Below the pieces are notes generated by a model, which searched no databases, was not told the origin of the DNA, and worked only from the letters and a program-made list of their open reading frames with translations. This document shows, piece after piece, positions 34,564-42,126 of a DNA stretch of 50,149 nt. The DNA lies in NCBI GenBank assembly GCA_046297095.1, contig JBKCNS010000060.1, positions 1 through 50,149 of the forward strand, written 5' to 3'. The number at the start of each line of letters is the position of its first letter. The first letter of the stretch is position 1. Source of the DNA: JBBATK01 sp046297095 (lineage in GTDB: Bacteria; Bacteroidota; Ignavibacteria; Kapaibacteriales; NICIL-2). Position numbers and translations under genes: made by a program.

Positions 34564-35466
34564 TTATCTGCCAGAGGGTTTTTCGATGAGGTACGGGGCG
34601 CATGAACACTGGGCTTCTACCAACGGTTTGCTCTTCTCCGCCGACTCTTTGGAAGAGTATTGGCCTACTACCACAGCAAACTTGCCGTCTTTGTCCAGCA
34701 CGTCTACGCGCATGCGTTGCTCGCGATACATCTGTGCTTCAGCGTCGGCAGTTTTACGGGCGGAATACACACCCACTTGCCAGCCCCAAGTTTTCTTTTC
34801 GTCAGACTTACCCGCAGCGGCTGCAGAGGCAGTTGATGGCGCGGCAGAAGGAACGGATGAAGGAACGGCGGTTAGAGCACCCTGATCTTTGGATGTTGCT
34901 TTCTTTGCGGATGATTCATTCACCGACACGCCTGTTGCAGTAACAGGTGTTGCCGTAGCGGATGTTGATGAATTGGCTGCTGCCGAATTGGAAGTTGCCG
35001 TATTGGCTGAGGCAGCGGGGGTTCCGGGCTTCAGCCCTTCTTTACCAATGCCCACTGTGTTCTTTACCAGGTCGTGTGCAAACACCAGATACTCGGAAAG
35101 CGCATAGGAACGTTTGAAGTTTGCGAGTTCACGCTGGGCGCGCGCGGTATCGCGGCGCAAAGCGTGGTATTGCACCAATCGCAGCTGCGCATCATCGGCC
35201 CATTCGTTCTCCGGAAAATCACGTGTGATGCGCTCATAAAGGGCCACCGCCTTAGCGCCATCCTCCGTTACCGCTGCCTGCAAAAACATCACGCCGGCAT
35301 CCTCCGGCATTTCCTTGCTCAGCTCCACAAGTTCCTTGCGAACCTCGTCGGCTTTGCCATTCATGATCATGCGCAAACGCTGATACACAAACGATGTTTG
35401 AGCAACGGCTGCAAACGATGTACTAAAAAACAAAACCAAGACAACTAACCGTGTGCTGCGCTGCAT
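34564..35466 (-). CDS. Secreted SPOR-domain protein
   Basis: Probably binds denuded peptidoglycan at division sites. Signal peptide 1-23 (LVVLVLFFSTSFAAVAQ). Residues about 24-140 form a TPR-like helical array (FLQAAVTEDGAKAVALYERI, DFPENEWADDAQLRLVQYHALR) like YbgF/outer-membrane assembly helices. A low-complexity Ala/Ser/Thr linker follows (about 150-220), then the SPOR domain (about 225-300) beginning WGWQVGVYSARKTADA. ATG at 35466 gives a normal signal peptide. The leader is about 160 bases and holds a strong hairpin (35498-35531). Confidence 0.85.
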   Translation of the reverse strand: MQRSTRLVVLVLFFSTSFAAVAQTSFVYQRLRMIMNGKADEVRKELVELSKEMPEDAGVMFLQAAVTEDGAKAVALYERITRDFPENEWADDAQLRLVQYHALRRDTARAQRELANFKRSYALSEYLVFAHDLVKNTVGIGKEGLKPGTPAASANTATSNSAAANSSTSATATPVTATGVSVNESSAKKATSKDQGALTAVPSSVPSAAPSTASAAAAGKSDEKKTWGWQVGVYSARKTADAEAQMYREQRMRVDVLDKDGKFAVVVGQYSSKESAEKSKPLVEAQCSCAPYLIEKPSGR

Positions 35467-35497
35467 GGATTTTCCGTTGATTGTAGGGCACTTTGCT

Positions 35498-35531
35498 GCG
35501 CCGATAGTGCATTGCATTGCACGATCGGCGC
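35498..35531 (-). promoter_or_regulatory. Long hairpin in the leader of the SPOR gene
   Basis: Outer arms GCGCCGAT / ATCGGCGC (8 bp), one A-G mismatch, inner arms GTGCA / TGCAC (5 bp) and a 6-base loop TTGCAT. No T-tract follows on the minus strand, so it is not an intrinsic terminator. Confidence 0.55.
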
Positions 35532-35631
35532 TGTCTGAATAGCTTTTACCTAAAGCACCCGGCATGGCTATCGTTGTACTCAGTATACTCATTGCACTGT
35601 AGCCCGCGCAGTTGCTTCGTAGCAGACGAAT

Positions 35632-35639
35632 CAAAAGTA
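35632..35639 (-). promoter_or_regulatory. Bacteroidota-type -7 element for the SPOR gene
   Basis: The minus strand reads TACTTTTG, an exact TAnnTTTG, 166 bases before the ATG at 35466. The transcript would carry the hairpin at 35498-35531. Confidence 0.55.
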
Positions 35640-35722
35640 GGATTTTTCCCCTAATTTGTCGGACGAAAAAACTACCCGTGCCACTGCACCGTGCTTCATC
35701 TGGCAGACGAACAGGGTAGGTA

Positions 35723-35770
35723 GGTATCGGTGTCGGTAACGGTATCAGTTTTGGTATCGGTTTAGGTAAA
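35723..35770 (+). repeat. Degenerate 6-bp tandem repeat, 8 copies
   Basis: Eight hexamers of type GGTATC: GGTATC, GGTGTC, GGTAAC, GGTATC, AGTTTT, GGTATC, GGTTTA, GGTAAA. It fills the middle of the 373-base spacer between the SPOR gene and murG; nothing else but the SPOR promoter and leader hairpin is seen there. Confidence 0.8.
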
Positions 35771-35839
35771 ACATAAGCCATGTAACACTGCAGCCCGGCA
35801 CCTCAGCATTTCAGCTACCGCAGCATTGCGGATTATCGT

Positions 35840-36958
35840 ATGAACTCATCGCCTCTTCGAATCATAGTAGCTGCCGGTGGAACAGGCGGGGATCTGTTTC
35901 CTGCCATAGCAGTGATTGAACAGATTCAGAAACTTCGTTCTGCCGATGTAGTGCTGTTTGGAAATCCCAATCGCATGGAGGCGCGCGTTGCACCGGAACA
36001 CGGCTATGCTTTTTCTCCTCTGAGCGTTCGCGGTTACAAAGGAATACGCTCTTTGCAATCCTATGCGTTGCCCTTTACCATCGTACACTCTACTCTGCGG
36101 GTAATTGCACATATACTATCCCGGAAGCCGCATCTGGCCTTGTGTGCAGGTTCGTACATATCGTTTCCGGTGGCACTTGCCGCACGCCTTTGCAAGGTTC
36201 CGGTGGTAAGTATCGAATCCAATGCCTTGCCGGGTAAAGCAAACAGAAAAACCGCTGCCTATGCTTCGCTGATTATCGCGGCATTCGAAGAATGCAAAAA
36301 GTTTCTGCCCGCTTCGGCGGTAGCGAATGTGCGCGTGGTTGGTAATCCTATACGTACATCTCTTACTTCTCTTCCCGATCGCTCCACGGGAGCAGCAGCA
36401 TTCGGGCTTGATCCATCAAAACCCACTCTGCTGGTGTTTGGCGGCTCGCTAGGCGCGCGATCTATCAACACGGTAATAGAGTCTGCCGTGCAGATGTTTG
36501 ACTCAGAGGGAATTCAAGTGCTGTGGCAAACAGGTTCATCCTTTACGCCGCCTGCCCAACTTCCGCCGGGAATTCACTGCATTCCTTTTATCAACGATAT
36601 GGCGTCGGCCTACGCCGCTTGCGATATGGTGGTGTGCCGATCGGGAGGGGGAACTGTAGCCGAACTAGCCGTGGTAGCTAAGCCCGCAGTGCTGGTGCCC
36701 TATCCTTATGCTGCAAACAACGAGCAGGAGCACAACGCCAAAGCCTTGGAGAATCGTGGCGGTGCAGTGATGATTCACGATGCGGAGCTCGCGCAAAAAC
36801 TCCTGCCCACGGTGCTGCAAATTCTAGGTGATGATGAGCGCCGCTCGCGCATGACATCTGCTCTGCAAACCATGGCCCGGCCCAATGCCGCCCGAGATGC
36901 GGCCGCGTTGATACTGCAGATGCTTGCTACTACTAGTCCTTCTTGTAGTCCTTCTTAA
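35840..36958 (+). CDS. murG: UDP-GlcNAc:lipid I GlcNAc transferase
   Basis: Adds GlcNAc from UDP-GlcNAc to lipid I to form lipid II, at the inner face of the inner membrane. GT-B fold: the first glycine-rich loop AAGGTGGDLFPAIAV, then PVVSIESNALPGKANR. The second domain has LLVFGGSLGARSIN, MASAYAACDMVVCRSGGGTVAELAV and the family motif PYPYAANNEQEHNAKALE. At 372 residues it is typical. It stands apart from the usual mur cluster here. It ends inside a 26-base overlap with the convergent RluD-type gene. Confidence 0.95.
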   Translation: MNSSPLRIIVAAGGTGGDLFPAIAVIEQIQKLRSADVVLFGNPNRMEARVAPEHGYAFSPLSVRGYKGIRSLQSYALPFTIVHSTLRVIAHILSRKPHLALCAGSYISFPVALAARLCKVPVVSIESNALPGKANRKTAAYASLIIAAFEECKKFLPASAVANVRVVGNPIRTSLTSLPDRSTGAAAFGLDPSKPTLLVFGGSLGARSINTVIESAVQMFDSEGIQVLWQTGSSFTPPAQLPPGIHCIPFINDMASAYAACDMVVCRSGGGTVAELAVVAKPAVLVPYPYAANNEQEHNAKALENRGGAVMIHDAELAQKLLPTVLQILGDDERRSRMTSALQTMARPNAARDAAALILQMLATTSPSCSPS

Positions 36959-38033
36959 GCTCGCTTGCATGAAGCTCGCCGACTAGAGTAAGGACGCTAC
37001 GAAAATCTTCCGGCAGTTCCGAGCTGAACTCCATCCACTCGCCGGTACTCGGATGCGTAAATCCCAGTGACGTAGCATGCAGTGCCTGACGCGGCATGAG
37101 CTCTAAACAGCGATACGCAATGGTACGATGCTGCGCGCGAATACCGCCATACACCGGTGCATTGCCGCCGTAGGGCGCATCGCCAAGCAAGGGGTGATGC
37201 AAGTGTGAGCAGTGAACACGAATCTGATGCGTGCGTCCGGTACGCAAGCGCAATTCCAACAGAGTGAGAAAATCGAAACGAGAAAGAACGGTGTAGTCGG
37301 TAATGGCCGACTTGCCGTCGCGCTCGTTTACGGCAAACACTTTACGATCGCGTGGCGAGCGAGCTATGGGAGCATCAATAGTATCGTGATCGTTCTTCAC
37401 TACGCCCCACACCAGCGCATGATACACGCGTTTGGCCGTGCGCCGCGCAAACTGCGCAGAGAGGTGCTCGGTAGCTCGGGGGTTCTTCCCGATCACCAGA
37501 ATTCCCGAGGTGTCTTTATCGATGCGATGCACAATACCCGGACGCAGGGCATCGGTATCCAATACCGACTCATCATCCAGCTCGGCTTCTTCGTTGTCTT
37601 CGCTGTCTTCCTCCAGCACGATGCTCTCGCGCTGACCCAAATGATACAACACCGCATTCACCAGCGTTCCATAGCGATTGCCGTGAGCGGGATGCACTAC
37701 CATGCCGGCGGGTTTGTTCACCACCAGAACATCGTCGTCTTCGTACACAACATCCAGCGGTATGTTCTCGGGGCGCAGCTCTATGGGCGGACGCTTCATG
37801 ATATGGCACACGATCACATCGCCCGGCTGAACCTTGTAGCTGGACTTAATCACTTTGCCGTTCACACTCACCTTGCCATCGTCGATGGCGGTTTGAACTT
37901 TAGAACGCGTGGCGTTTCGAATAACGGTAGCTAAATACACATCGATGCGAGCCGGCTCTGCGCCTTGACCCACACGGAACTCCACTACTTGTTCTTGTTT
38001 TTCGGGATAATGAGTGCGTTCTTCGTTTTGCAT
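36933..38033 (-). CDS. RluD-family 23S rRNA pseudouridine synthase
   Basis: Isomerises specific uridines, probably in 23S rRNA. An N-terminal S4 RNA-binding domain (about 28-75, PARIDVYLATVIRNATRSKVQTAI) is followed by the RsuA/RluA catalytic domain with HRIDKDTSG, in which D172 is the catalytic Asp. LVVNKPAGMVVHP and RTGRTHQIRVH are present. Unusual is an acidic insertion of about 25 residues just before the RPGIVHR motif (residues roughly 138-163, EEDSEDNEEAELDDES). At 366 residues it is longer than E. coli RluD (about 326). Target positions are unproven. Confidence 0.9.
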   Translation of the reverse strand: MQNEERTHYPEKQEQVVEFRVGQGAEPARIDVYLATVIRNATRSKVQTAIDDGKVSVNGKVIKSSYKVQPGDVIVCHIMKRPPIELRPENIPLDVVYEDDDVLVVNKPAGMVVHPAHGNRYGTLVNAVLYHLGQRESIVLEEDSEDNEEAELDDESVLDTDALRPGIVHRIDKDTSGILVIGKNPRATEHLSAQFARRTAKRVYHALVWGVVKNDHDTIDAPIARSPRDRKVFAVNERDGKSAITDYTVLSRFDFLTLLELRLRTGRTHQIRVHCSHLHHPLLGDAPYGGNAPVYGGIRAQHRTIAYRCLELMPRQALHATSLGFTHPSTGEWMEFSSELPEDFRSVLTLVGELHASELKKDYKKD

Positions 38034-38152
38034 GAAAAAGTATTATAATTCGGAGAGCGAAAAGTACGTTGTGTTAGTATGTGCGTTTGAGCGTGCGAGT
38101 CCGTGGTTGTTTATGAGTTCAGCGTGTTGGTGTTCACTGCCATCGATTCACT

Positions 38153-38833
38153 CTATGCGGAAGTGCCTTGAGCAATGCTTCGGTGCCAAGCACTGTACAT
38201 CTCCATAAACTCACTCACAATAATTGCCGTTGCTCCCCACAGCGGAGCACGCGGATGAATCTTCCATTGGGGCACCACCACGCGATTGCCTTGATAGTCC
38301 CATTCTTCCTCCACCGCATGTTCGTGGTGCAGAGCCGAGAGCGGAACAACCAGAGCCTCCTCCACTTCGTCGGCGTTGCAGTGCAGTAAGCTTGCAGCGC
38401 TGCCTTGCTCATGCTCAATCCCGCCGGTGTTCCACCAAGCTACCACAGGGTGAATGATTGAATGCGACGGCGGCGTGTACAACGATGTCAATCTTCCCAA
38501 TACATGCAAAGAGGCAGAGGCTATCCCAACTTCTTCGGAGGTTTCCCGCAGAGCCGCTTCAACAACCGTCTCGCCGTTTTCAATTCTTCCGCCCGGAAAG
38601 CTCCACTGTCCCTTGTGCGTAGGCAAGTGTGCACTTCGCAGAGTAAGAAGCATCGCGGGCTCCGCGCCATGCGGGCAGAGAGTAAGCAACACAGCATTCT
38701 GACGAGCATCCGCAGGTGCGTCGAAGGAACGATACGAACCATCCGCAAAGCGAGGAGCCAGCTTCTGTTGAGCACTGCGGCCGGGTAAGGACGCAGGTGC
38801 GTGCTGTAAAAAATGCTCGGCAAAGGGATGCAT
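38153..38833 (-). CDS. Nudix hydrolase, CoA-pyrophosphatase (NudL) type
   Basis: Hydrolyses nucleoside diphosphate linkages, probably of CoA derivatives. MLLTLRSAHLPTHKGQWSFPGG is the NudL-type signature that runs into the Nudix box (GRIENGE, then REtsEEvGI), with all metal-ligand Glu residues present. The Ser-Ile-Ile-HPVVAWW segment follows. It has 226 residues. ATG at 38833 is chosen; an in-frame extension to 38953 reads through a tandem repeat and lacks protein character. It lies between the RluD-type gene and nadK on the same strand with gaps of 119 and 138 bases. Confidence 0.85.
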   Translation of the reverse strand: MHPFAEHFLQHAPASLPGRSAQQKLAPRFADGSYRSFDAPADARQNAVLLTLCPHGAEPAMLLTLRSAHLPTHKGQWSFPGGRIENGETVVEAALRETSEEVGIASASLHVLGRLTSLYTPPSHSIIHPVVAWWNTGGIEHEQGSAASLLHCNADEVEEALVVPLSALHHEHAVEEEWDYQGNRVVVPQWKIHPRAPLWGATAIIVSEFMEMYSAWHRSIAQGTSA

Positions 38834-38860
38834 GAAAAATCGGTATAAGGGGATAAGGGT

Positions 38861-38892
38861 GTAAAGGTGTAAGAGCGTAAGAGTGTGAGAGT
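38861..38892 (+). repeat. Degenerate 8-bp tandem repeat, 4 copies
   Basis: GTAAAGGT GTAAGAGC GTAAGAGT GTGAGAGT in tandem, preceded by two related 9-mers (from 38843). It lies directly upstream of the Nudix start, in its nadK-side spacer. Confidence 0.7.
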
Positions 38893-38971
38893 GCTCGGAG
38901 TTTGCAAAGAAATCTGCGAGCAATAAACAGCGGCAAAACCTTCGCAGCTGCATGCCCCGATTATCACGGCA

Positions 38972-39856
38972 TCAACGAGTGGGATTCACAGCGTCGGCGC
39001 TCCACAATAGCTTCTCGCGCAGTAGATCGAAATACGTGCTCGACGATTTCTTTATCAGCTTCACCACATGCGACGACTTACGAAACACGATAGCATCGCC
39101 GCTCTTGAGTACGCCTGCGTGTTGACCATCTGCCACAATGGATACATCGCTGCTCTCGGCAAGAACCACGCACCGTACATCGCTAGTATCATTGATAATA
39201 AGCGGGCGCAAGGTTAGCGTGTGCGGAGACACCGGCGTCAGGCAGAATACCTGCGCCGACGGAGTGATGATCGGGCCACCGCAGGACAACGAATACGCTG
39301 TAGATCCTGTGGGTGTGGTAAGCAGTAAACCATCGGCGCGATAATCTCCGATGATGTGTTGATCAACTTCCGCGCGCACGTGAATCATCCTGGAGGTTGC
39401 GTGCTTTTCCAGTACAAACTCGTTCAATACATGCACCACACGTTCTTCCGCTTCCAAGTTCAGAGTGCAGCACAGCGTGCTTCGGTCCACGACGCGATAG
39501 CTGCCGCTAAGAAGATTCGCCAGCGATTCCTCCAGCTCTAGCACGGAGAACTCAGCAAGAAATCCAAGCTTGCCGATGTTCACTCCCATTATGGGAATGT
39601 CGGTGCCCACCAAGTGGTGAGCGCAGTTCAGCATGGTGCCATCGCCGCCAAAGGAAATCACCACGTCCGACGACTTCACCAGTTCGGCCATCTTCGACGC
39701 ATGCACGTGAGCAGCCGCATCCGCACTCATGCGCGTTACGATATCGTGATGCGCCATGCACGAAGCACCGTTCGTATGCAGAAATACTGCAGCACGCTCC
39801 GCGGCGCGCAGCGCCTCGGCTTTGTTGGGGTTTACATACAGGCCGATAGTAGTCAT
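38972..39856 (-). CDS. nadK: NAD kinase
   Basis: Phosphorylates NAD to NADP with ATP or polyphosphate. ISFGGDGTMLNCAHHL carries the diagnostic GGDG, followed by MGVNIGKLGFLAEF. The second motif GSTAYSLSCGGPIITP and YRADGLLLTTPTGS are intact. At 294 residues it is typical. Its ATG shares one base with the stop of the DUF1844 gene (TAATG on the minus strand), so translation is coupled. The operon promoter is probably at 40348-40355. Confidence 0.96.
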   Translation of the reverse strand: MTTIGLYVNPNKAEALRAAERAAVFLHTNGASCMAHHDIVTRMSADAAAHVHASKMAELVKSSDVVISFGGDGTMLNCAHHLVGTDIPIMGVNIGKLGFLAEFSVLELEESLANLLSGSYRVVDRSTLCCTLNLEAEERVVHVLNEFVLEKHATSRMIHVRAEVDQHIIGDYRADGLLLTTPTGSTAYSLSCGGPIITPSAQVFCLTPVSPHTLTLRPLIINDTSDVRCVVLAESSDVSIVADGQHAGVLKSGDAIVFRKSSHVVKLIKKSSSTYFDLLREKLLWSADAVNPTR

Positions 39857-40137
39857 TATTGTGCGTCGGAAACGCTCGTATCAATGGATCCTGCAGATTG
39901 CTCCTGCACGTAGTTTAATCGCAGCGTAGAGAGTGTCTGCTCGAGCAACGACTTCTCGGCACTGCTAAGATTGTTCGCGGTTTTTTCTTGAAGCACGCTG
40001 AGTACATCGATAGTGAACTTGGCATGGTCCATGTTCTTCTCTAAAGATTGCGTGGCCGGATGTTTGAGTTTACCCAGTGCAACCATGCACTCCATGGCAA
40101 ACATGTTGACGATAACGCTAAAATCAAGTTCGTTCAT
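39856..40137 (-). CDS. DUF1844 protein
   Basis: A 93-residue, all-helical small protein: FSVIVNMFAMECMVALGK, then AKFTIDVLSVLQEKTANNLS and SLLEQTLSTLRLNYV match the DUF1844 family. The function is unknown; members are widespread in Bacteroidota, Acidobacteria and Deltaproteobacteria. The coupled overlap with nadK suggests a functional or expression link. A candidate promoter lies about 210 bases upstream. Confidence 0.8.
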   Translation of the reverse strand: MNELDFSVIVNMFAMECMVALGKLKHPATQSLEKNMDHAKFTIDVLSVLQEKTANNLSSAEKSLLEQTLSTLRLNYVQEQSAGSIDTSVSDAQ

Positions 40138-40204
40138 TGGGGATGAGCTCCGTGAATGGTTAATGCAAAGAGAGTTGCAAAATGAAATGCAGATTGAAAC
40201 ATAA

Positions 40205-40240
40205 ATCGAGATCCGAATAGAGATTCAACTCCAGATCCAA
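40205..40240 (+). repeat. Degenerate 12-bp tandem repeat, 3 copies
   Basis: ATCGAGATCCGA ATAGAGATTCAA CTCCAGATCCAA, a unit close to (GAGATC)n. It lies in the 310-base divergent spacer 40138-40447, which otherwise holds only the two promoters at 40348 and 40420. Confidence 0.6.
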
Positions 40241-40347
40241 ATCGAATAACCGTCTGCATACTTTGCTCTTTGGTATGCAGTATGCCGGCGGTTTCGCCAA
40301 CCGGTCGCTACACACATTCGGGCTTGATCGCAAGCGCCGAGTGCCTG

Positions 40348-40355
40348 CAAAACTA
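40348..40355 (-). promoter_or_regulatory. Bacteroidota-type -7 element for DUF1844-nadK
   Basis: The minus strand reads TAGTTTTG (exact). It is part of a 15-bp block (40346-40360) identical to 12727-12741 in front of kmo-nadC. The leader would be about 200 bases and includes the 12-bp repeats. Confidence 0.5.
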
Positions 40356-40419
40356 CAAAGAGCCCAAGCGTTGACGAGAAGGAATAGCGCAGGCATGCGC
40401 GCAGGGCCCGCTCACCACC

Positions 40420-40427
40420 TATTTTTG
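40420..40427 (+). promoter_or_regulatory. Bacteroidota-type -7 element (TATTTTTG)
   Basis: Exact TAnnTTTG, 20 bases before the ade ATG. It would drive the ade-glycosyltransferase-recO-rlmI operon. Confidence 0.6.
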
Positions 40428-40447
40428 CCTGAGCCGTAAAAGAAACT

Positions 40448-42124
40448 ATGCCACACCTACAACGCTCGGGAATACTTGTTGATGTTCATGCAGGACGCCT
40501 TCTGCGGGGAACGGTAGTGGTGCGCGATGGCATCATTGCAGATATCATCGAAGAGCATACCGCCGAAGATCATCTTCTTCTGCCGGGATTTGTGGACGCC
40601 CATGTGCACATAGAGAGCAGTATGCTGTCGCCTTCCGCGTTTGCTTCCGTGGCGCTTACCCACGGCACCGTTGCCACCGTGAGCGATCCGCACGAGATAG
40701 CCAATGTGTGCGGCGTGGCCGGTGTGCAATGGATGCTTGCCAGTGCTGAAACCGCGCCCATGAAAATCTGCTTCGGCGCGCCCTCGTGTGTACCCGCCAC
40801 CGCTTTCGAAACCGCAGGTGCGGTGGTAACAGCCGACGACATCGCCCGGCTGTTCGCCGATCCCCGTATAGGCTACCTAAGCGAAATGATGAATTATCCG
40901 GGAGTCATTACAAACGACCCCGAAGTGTGGAGCAAGATTCGCGTCGCTCAGGCAATGAACAAACCTGTAGACGGCCATGCACCGGGACTGCGGGGCGAAG
41001 ACGCGCGAGCATACGCAGCGGCCGGCATCACTACAGACCACGAGTGCACAACACTACAGGAAGCATTGGAGAAGATCTCCTTGGGAATGAAGATTCTCAT
41101 TCGCGAGGGATCGGCAGCAAAGAACTTCGAGGCCTTGCATTCGCTGATCAGCACGCATCCGCATATGGTAATGCTGTGCAGCGACGACAAACACCCCGAT
41201 GCCTTGATGCGAGGGCACATCAACGAAATCGTTGCGCGAGCCGTGCGCATGGGGCATTCATGGCAAAATGTGTTGCGCGCTGCCTGCGTTAATCCCGTGC
41301 TCCATTACGGACTGAATGTGGGAATGCTACGCGTGGGCGATCCTGCCGACTTCATCATTATGGATGCCTTCGAGAGTTGCCATGTGGAAGAGACCATTAT
41401 TAACGGAATTCCAGTGGCCCAAGCTGGCAAGCCCTTGTTTGCGCCCGTTGCACTAGAGCCCATCAATACCTGCATGAGCAGGCATATTGCTCCCAAGGAT
41501 TTGCTCGTGCCTGCTACCGGCGATTGCATACGAGTAATCGACGTGGCCGACGGTCAATTGCTCACGCAGGAATCGCTGCACCGGGCTAGTGTAGACAACG
41601 GATATGTGGCTATTGATACTCACCGAGACATTCTGAAGCTTGTGGTGGTGAACCGATATGCGGATGCCCCGCCGGCAGTGGCCTTTGTGAGAAACTTCGG
41701 ATTGCGTACCGGCGCTCTTGCATCCAGTGTTGCACACGATTCCCACAATGTGCTTGCTGTTGGAACAAGCGACGCCGACATTGCCGGTGCGGTAAATATG
41801 GTCTTCGAGGAACGTGGCGGCTGCGCATGGTTCAGCGACGAGAGCGCGCAGGTGTTGCCGTTGCCGGTGGCCGGACTTATGAGTAACGACCATCCCGGCA
41901 TTGTTGCTGCAACCTATGAACACTTAGATGCCGTCGTAAAAAATGCCGGTTGCACTTTGCAAGCTCCATGGATGACATTATCGTTTTTGGCACTGCTCGT
42001 GATACCTGCACTGAAGCTCAGCGACAAGGGCCTCTTTAACGCGAACACCTTTAGCTTCACCGATGTGTGTGTGCAGAGTTCACAGTTGCCTCCGCATGGT
42101 GTTATTACTCCGGAGGGCGCGTAA
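40448..42124 (+). CDS. ade: Adenine deaminase
   Basis: Deaminates adenine to hypoxanthine in purine salvage. An amidohydrolase-fold protein of 558 residues: GFVDAHVHIESSMLSP holds the HxH metal motif, HGTVATVSDPHEIANVCG the family segment, DGHAPGL and DDKHPDAL further metal/substrate residues. The C-terminal domain has SHDSHNVLAVG and ends near the VQSSQLP segment. These are the signatures of the Ade family rather than adenosine deaminase-like ADE. The first gene of a four-gene operon; the glycosyltransferase ATG follows 2 bases after its stop. Confidence 0.93.
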   Translation: MPHLQRSGILVDVHAGRLLRGTVVVRDGIIADIIEEHTAEDHLLLPGFVDAHVHIESSMLSPSAFASVALTHGTVATVSDPHEIANVCGVAGVQWMLASAETAPMKICFGAPSCVPATAFETAGAVVTADDIARLFADPRIGYLSEMMNYPGVITNDPEVWSKIRVAQAMNKPVDGHAPGLRGEDARAYAAAGITTDHECTTLQEALEKISLGMKILIREGSAAKNFEALHSLISTHPHMVMLCSDDKHPDALMRGHINEIVARAVRMGHSWQNVLRAACVNPVLHYGLNVGMLRVGDPADFIIMDAFESCHVEETIINGIPVAQAGKPLFAPVALEPINTCMSRHIAPKDLLVPATGDCIRVIDVADGQLLTQESLHRASVDNGYVAIDTHRDILKLVVVNRYADAPPAVAFVRNFGLRTGALASSVAHDSHNVLAVGTSDADIAGAVNMVFEERGGCAWFSDESAQVLPLPVAGLMSNDHPGIVAATYEHLDAVVKNAGCTLQAPWMTLSFLALLVIPALKLSDKGLFNANTFSFTDVCVQSSQLPPHGVITPEGA

Positions 42125-42126
42125 CA

